NCBI GenBank assembly: GCA_046757565.1
Contig: JBHHYN010000001.1
Location: forward strand, 22,768-86,767
Direction of reading: 5' to 3'
Length of the DNA: 64,000 nt
From: JBHHYN01 sp046757565
GTDB taxonomy: Bacteria; Pseudomonadota; Gammaproteobacteria; Eutrophobiales; Eutrophobiaceae
The notes under the pieces are model-generated. The model searched no databases. It had not been told where the DNA came from and saw only the letters and a program-made list of their open reading frames with translations. A program made the translations under genes and the position numbers. Below are positions 61,831-64,000 of the stretch, piece by piece (the first letter of the stretch is position 1; each line of letters starts with the position of its first letter).

Positions 61831-62922
61831 ATGTCAGAATTTACTCGAGACCAGATAGAGGCGGCATTGGCCGGGATTCAGGACGTTAATCTTGGCAAAG
61901 ACCTGATGTCGGCAAACGCCGTTAAACAGATTGATATTACAGATAACTCAGTGAATGTGTCCCTGCAACTCGGCTATCCTGCCAATGGCTACAGGGAGGA
62001 ACTGATCTCAGCGGTAAAAACCGGGCTTGCGGCCGTGGAGGGCGTATCTGCGGTCAATGTAGAGGTAACATTCAATATTATTTCGCATTCGGTCCAGCAA
62101 GGCGTCAAACCGCTTGCCAACATCAAAAACACCATCGCCATCGCTTCCGGCAAGGGAGGAGTAGGCAAATCTACTACCGCTGTCAATCTGGCCCTGGCCC
62201 TGCAGGCAGAAGGCGCTAATGTGGGTATTCTCGATGCGGACATCTACGGCCCCAGTCAGCCACGCATGCTGGGCTGTCACGCCAAACCCGAAAGCCCTGA
62301 CGGCAAGTCGATAGAGCCTAATATCAGCTACCGCATGCAATCCATGTCGATCGGTTATCTGGTGAATGAAGAAGATCCGATGATCTGGCGCGGACCCATG
62401 GTGACCTCGGCACTGGAGCAGCTATTGAACGATACCAACTGGAGCGATCTGGACTATCTGATCATAGACCTGCCGCCGGGGACCGGGGACATACAGCTAA
62501 CGCTCTGCCAGAAGGTGCCGCTGAGCGGGGCCATTATTGTCACCACCCCCCAGGACATCGCCCTGCTTGACGCCAGGAAGGGACTCAAGATGTTTGAAAA
62601 GGTGGATGTCCCGGTGTTTGGCATCATTGAGAACATGAGTATTCACATCTGTAGTGAATGTGGCCATGAAGAACCCATCTTCGGCGCCGGCGGCGGCCGG
62701 CAGATGTCCGAGCAGTATAATGTTGCGTTACTCGGGGCGCTGCCACTGGATATCAGTATCCGTGAAGGGGTCGATAATGGCCGGCCGACCGTAGCCATGG
62801 ATCCCGACTCGAGGATCGCCGGGATTTACCGGGACATCGCCCGCAAAGCGGCTGCCGGGTTATCCGTGCGGGCAAAAGATTACAGCGCCCGGTTTCCCAG
62901 GATAGTGGTGGAGAATAAATAG
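61831..62922 (+). CDS. Iron-sulfur carrier protein Mrp/ApbC
   Basis: An N-terminal MIP18/DUF59 domain (residues 1-85, DQIEAALAGIQDVNLGKDLM) is followed by a P-loop NTPase: AIASGKGGVGKSTTAVNLAL, LDADIYGPSQPRMLG, LIIDLPPGTGDIQLTL, and IENMSIHICSECGHEEPIFG with the CxxC that bridges the transferred cluster. It carries Fe-S clusters to target proteins. The start at 61831 is preferred over 61819 because family members begin at SEFTRDQ-like residues. It is divergent from metG. Confidence 0.93.
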   Translation: MSEFTRDQIEAALAGIQDVNLGKDLMSANAVKQIDITDNSVNVSLQLGYPANGYREELISAVKTGLAAVEGVSAVNVEVTFNIISHSVQQGVKPLANIKNTIAIASGKGGVGKSTTAVNLALALQAEGANVGILDADIYGPSQPRMLGCHAKPESPDGKSIEPNISYRMQSMSIGYLVNEEDPMIWRGPMVTSALEQLLNDTNWSDLDYLIIDLPPGTGDIQLTLCQKVPLSGAIIVTTPQDIALLDARKGLKMFEKVDVPVFGIIENMSIHICSECGHEEPIFGAGGGRQMSEQYNVALLGALPLDISIREGVDNGRPTVAMDPDSRIAGIYRDIARKAAAGLSVRAKDYSARFPRIVVENK

Positions 62923-63015
62923 GGGGAAAGTGGGCGCCACACCACGCCTTTGCCGGGAGTCACCCGTCACTTGCGCGTTAGGGGCACGAACAGGTTCACT
63001 TTTAACAACTGACCA

Positions 63016-63582
63016 ATGACAATTAAATCAGACAGATGGATACGCCGTATGGCAAAGGAACAGGGCCTGATCGATCCCTTTGAACCCAATCAGATTAAAC
63101 GGAATGGATCGGATCGCCTGGTTTCCTATGGCACATCGAGCTATGGCTACGACGTGCGCTGTGCGCCCGAATTCCGGGTTTTTACCAATATCAACTCCGC
63201 CATCGTCGATCCCAAGGCCTTCGACTCCAGCAGTTTCGTCGATGTTAATGCCGATGTCTGTATTATTCCCCCCAACTCATTTGCCCTGGCCCGCACCATT
63301 GAATATTTTCGCATTCCCCGCAATATCCTCACCATCTGCCTTGGCAAGTCTACCTACGCGCGTTGTGGAATTATCGTCAACGTGACGCCGCTGGAGCCGG
63401 AGTGGGAGGGCCATGTGACCCTGGAGTTTTCCAATACCACACCCCTGCCTGCCAAGATCTATGCGAATGAGGGTGTTGCCCAGGTTATCTTCATCGAATC
63501 GGATGAGGAGTGCGAGACATCCTACAAGGACCGTCGCGGCAAGTATCAGGGCCAGACGGGTGTTACCCTGCCGAAGACGTAA
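63016..63582 (+). CDS. dcd: dCTP deaminase
   Basis: It deaminates dCTP to dUTP for thymidylate synthesis. Seen: KSDRWIRRMAKEQGLIDPFE, VSYGTSSYGYDVRCAPEFRV, LTICLGKSTYARCGIIVNVT with the catalytic Arg/Glu region (GKSTYARCG, then PLEPEWEGHVTLEFSN), and the C-terminal lid KDRRGKYQGQTGVTLPK. Length 188 is normal. It is 93 bp after mrp on the same strand. Confidence 0.96.
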   Translation: MTIKSDRWIRRMAKEQGLIDPFEPNQIKRNGSDRLVSYGTSSYGYDVRCAPEFRVFTNINSAIVDPKAFDSSSFVDVNADVCIIPPNSFALARTIEYFRIPRNILTICLGKSTYARCGIIVNVTPLEPEWEGHVTLEFSNTTPLPAKIYANEGVAQVIFIESDEECETSYKDRRGKYQGQTGVTLPKT

Positions 63583-63688
63583 AGGAAGCAAACACGGAAT
63601 CCGGATTTCCTGTATTCGAGTATCAGGGCCTTGCACACAAATCACTTTTCGTAATTCACCAATCACAAGTCACTGCAGTGATAACCAT

Positions 63689-63751
63689 GAACCTTGAACT
63701 TTGAACCTTGAACCTTGAACTTTGAACCTTGAACTTTGAACCTTGAACTTT
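63689..63751. repeat. Heptamer tandem repeat, GAAC(C/T)TT x9
   Basis: Nine units in a row: GAACCTT and GAACTTT mixed. It is the reverse complement of the AAGGTTC-type repeat at 41258-41303. It ends 5 bp before the stop codon of the integrase fragment. Confidence 0.9.
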
Positions 63752-63756
63752 TTTTG

Positions 63757-63933
63757 TTACATCCCGTCCAGCGGACTGCGTACCCCGCGTCCGCCCTTGT
63801 TCAGGACGTGGGTATAGATCATGGTGGTATTAACGTTCGCATGCCCCAACAGTTCCTGTACGGTACGTATATCGTAGCCGTTTTCCAGTAAATGTGTCGC
63901 AAAGGAGTGTCGACACATGTGACGTGATATGTT
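63757..63933 (-). pseudogene. IntI-like tyrosine recombinase, C-terminal fragment
   Basis: On the minus strand ISRHMCRHSFATHLLENGYD and then RTVQELLGHANVNTTMIYTH, VLNKGGRGVRSPLDGM give the C-terminal catalytic end with His-x-x-Arg, His (LLGH) and nucleophile Tyr (IYTH). The ending is typical of integron-integrase-like and related proteins (VLNRGGxGVxSPxD). A stop codon sits at 63934-63936 in this frame, so the N-terminal part is missing or lies after another lesion. It is the terminal 59 residues only. Confidence 0.75.
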
Positions 63934-63982
63934 TCATAATTCCAGTGATCCACAAGAAGAAACACAACCACCAGGAGAGAGA

Positions 63983-63999
63983 AATGCGCAAAAAACGCA
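63983..63999 (+). CDS. Start of a gene cut by the window edge
   Basis: AGGAGAGAG is followed by ATGCGCAAAAAACGCAG (MRKKR…). The strong ribosome site and basic opening resemble many IS3-type orfA genes, but five codons cannot establish that. Confidence 0.35.
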
Positions 64000-64000
64000 G

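Noticed and set aside
1..64000. CRISPR array or additional tRNA/rRNA genes.
   Set aside because: I looked for regularly spaced direct repeats and for further tRNA T-arm patterns. Only tandem 139-bp repeats, heptamers and one tRNA (plus tmRNA) were found.

Overview
The window reads as chromosomal DNA of a gammaproteobacterium, probably aquatic or marine. This rests on the linked set metG, rnfABCDG, mrp/apbC and dcd, on smpB next to ssrA, and on the remains of a proteobacterial 'dedicated sortase' locus. No ribosomal RNA or species marker is present, so no species is proposed.

Layout. 1-2000: 3' part of smpB, then tmRNA (ssrA) with its terminator, followed by about 1 kb of debris: a small membrane-protein gene broken by an in-frame TGA and two pieces of RAYT (REP-associated tyrosine) transposases. 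2.0-8.2 kb: a minus-strand operon with two GH130 glycoside phosphorylases and two multidomain GT4 glycosyltransferases. 8.5-10.7 kb: an osmoprotectant-type ABC transporter whose fused binding-protein/permease gene is frameshifted. 11-16 kb: poorly known genes, including a protein with two cyclic-nucleotide-binding domains, a rhodanese domain and a long coiled coil. 16-20.5 kb: sortase-associated histidine kinase, response regulator and OmpA-like protein, with the sortase target and the sortase both broken. 21-25 kb: Ser/Thr kinase, zinc alcohol dehydrogenase, glutathione transferase, and a decayed nucleotidyltransferase beside a small companion ORF. 25.3-31.4 kb: AddA/AddB-like helicase-nuclease pair. 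31.5-41.3 kb: EgtD, endonuclease I, tRNA-Ser(CGA) with 139-bp tandem repeats carrying copies of its 5' end, MltF, a Sel1-repeat protein, a LysR regulator with a divergent SnoaL-like secreted protein, SrkA kinase and an ABC exporter. 41.3-47.6 kb: a six-gene minus-strand cluster (LigM-like folate-dependent demethylase, E1-alpha, E1-beta, stand-alone lipoyl protein, SDR, TIM-barrel isomerase) with a near-identical 158-bp MITE on each side. 47.6-55.2 kb: a hydrogenase-4-like membrane complex (hyfBCEFGI type, led by a small HTH gene) whose large subunit lacks all four NiFe-ligand cysteines. 55.3-63.6 kb: rnfGDCBA without rnfE, then metG, mrp and dcd. 63.7 kb to the end: heptamer repeats, the C-terminal piece of an IntI-like tyrosine recombinase, and the first codons of another gene.

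How it fits together. The Rnf genes and the Hyf-like (Ehr-type) complex would be two ion-translocating redox machines side by side. Rnf breaks off before rnfE at a very AT-rich spacer, which suggests that the Ehr-type and LigM/E1 clusters form an accessory block placed into the usual metG-rnf neighbourhood. The LigM/E1/lipoyl cluster looks like a small catabolic pathway joining C1 transfer to oxidative decarboxylation. The GH130/GT4 operon probably makes and recycles a mannose-containing glycan. Mobile DNA is mostly non-autonomous: MITEs with intact target duplications, RAYT-derived mini-elements, and heptamer repeats. Functions come from family resemblance recognised by eye. No database search was run.
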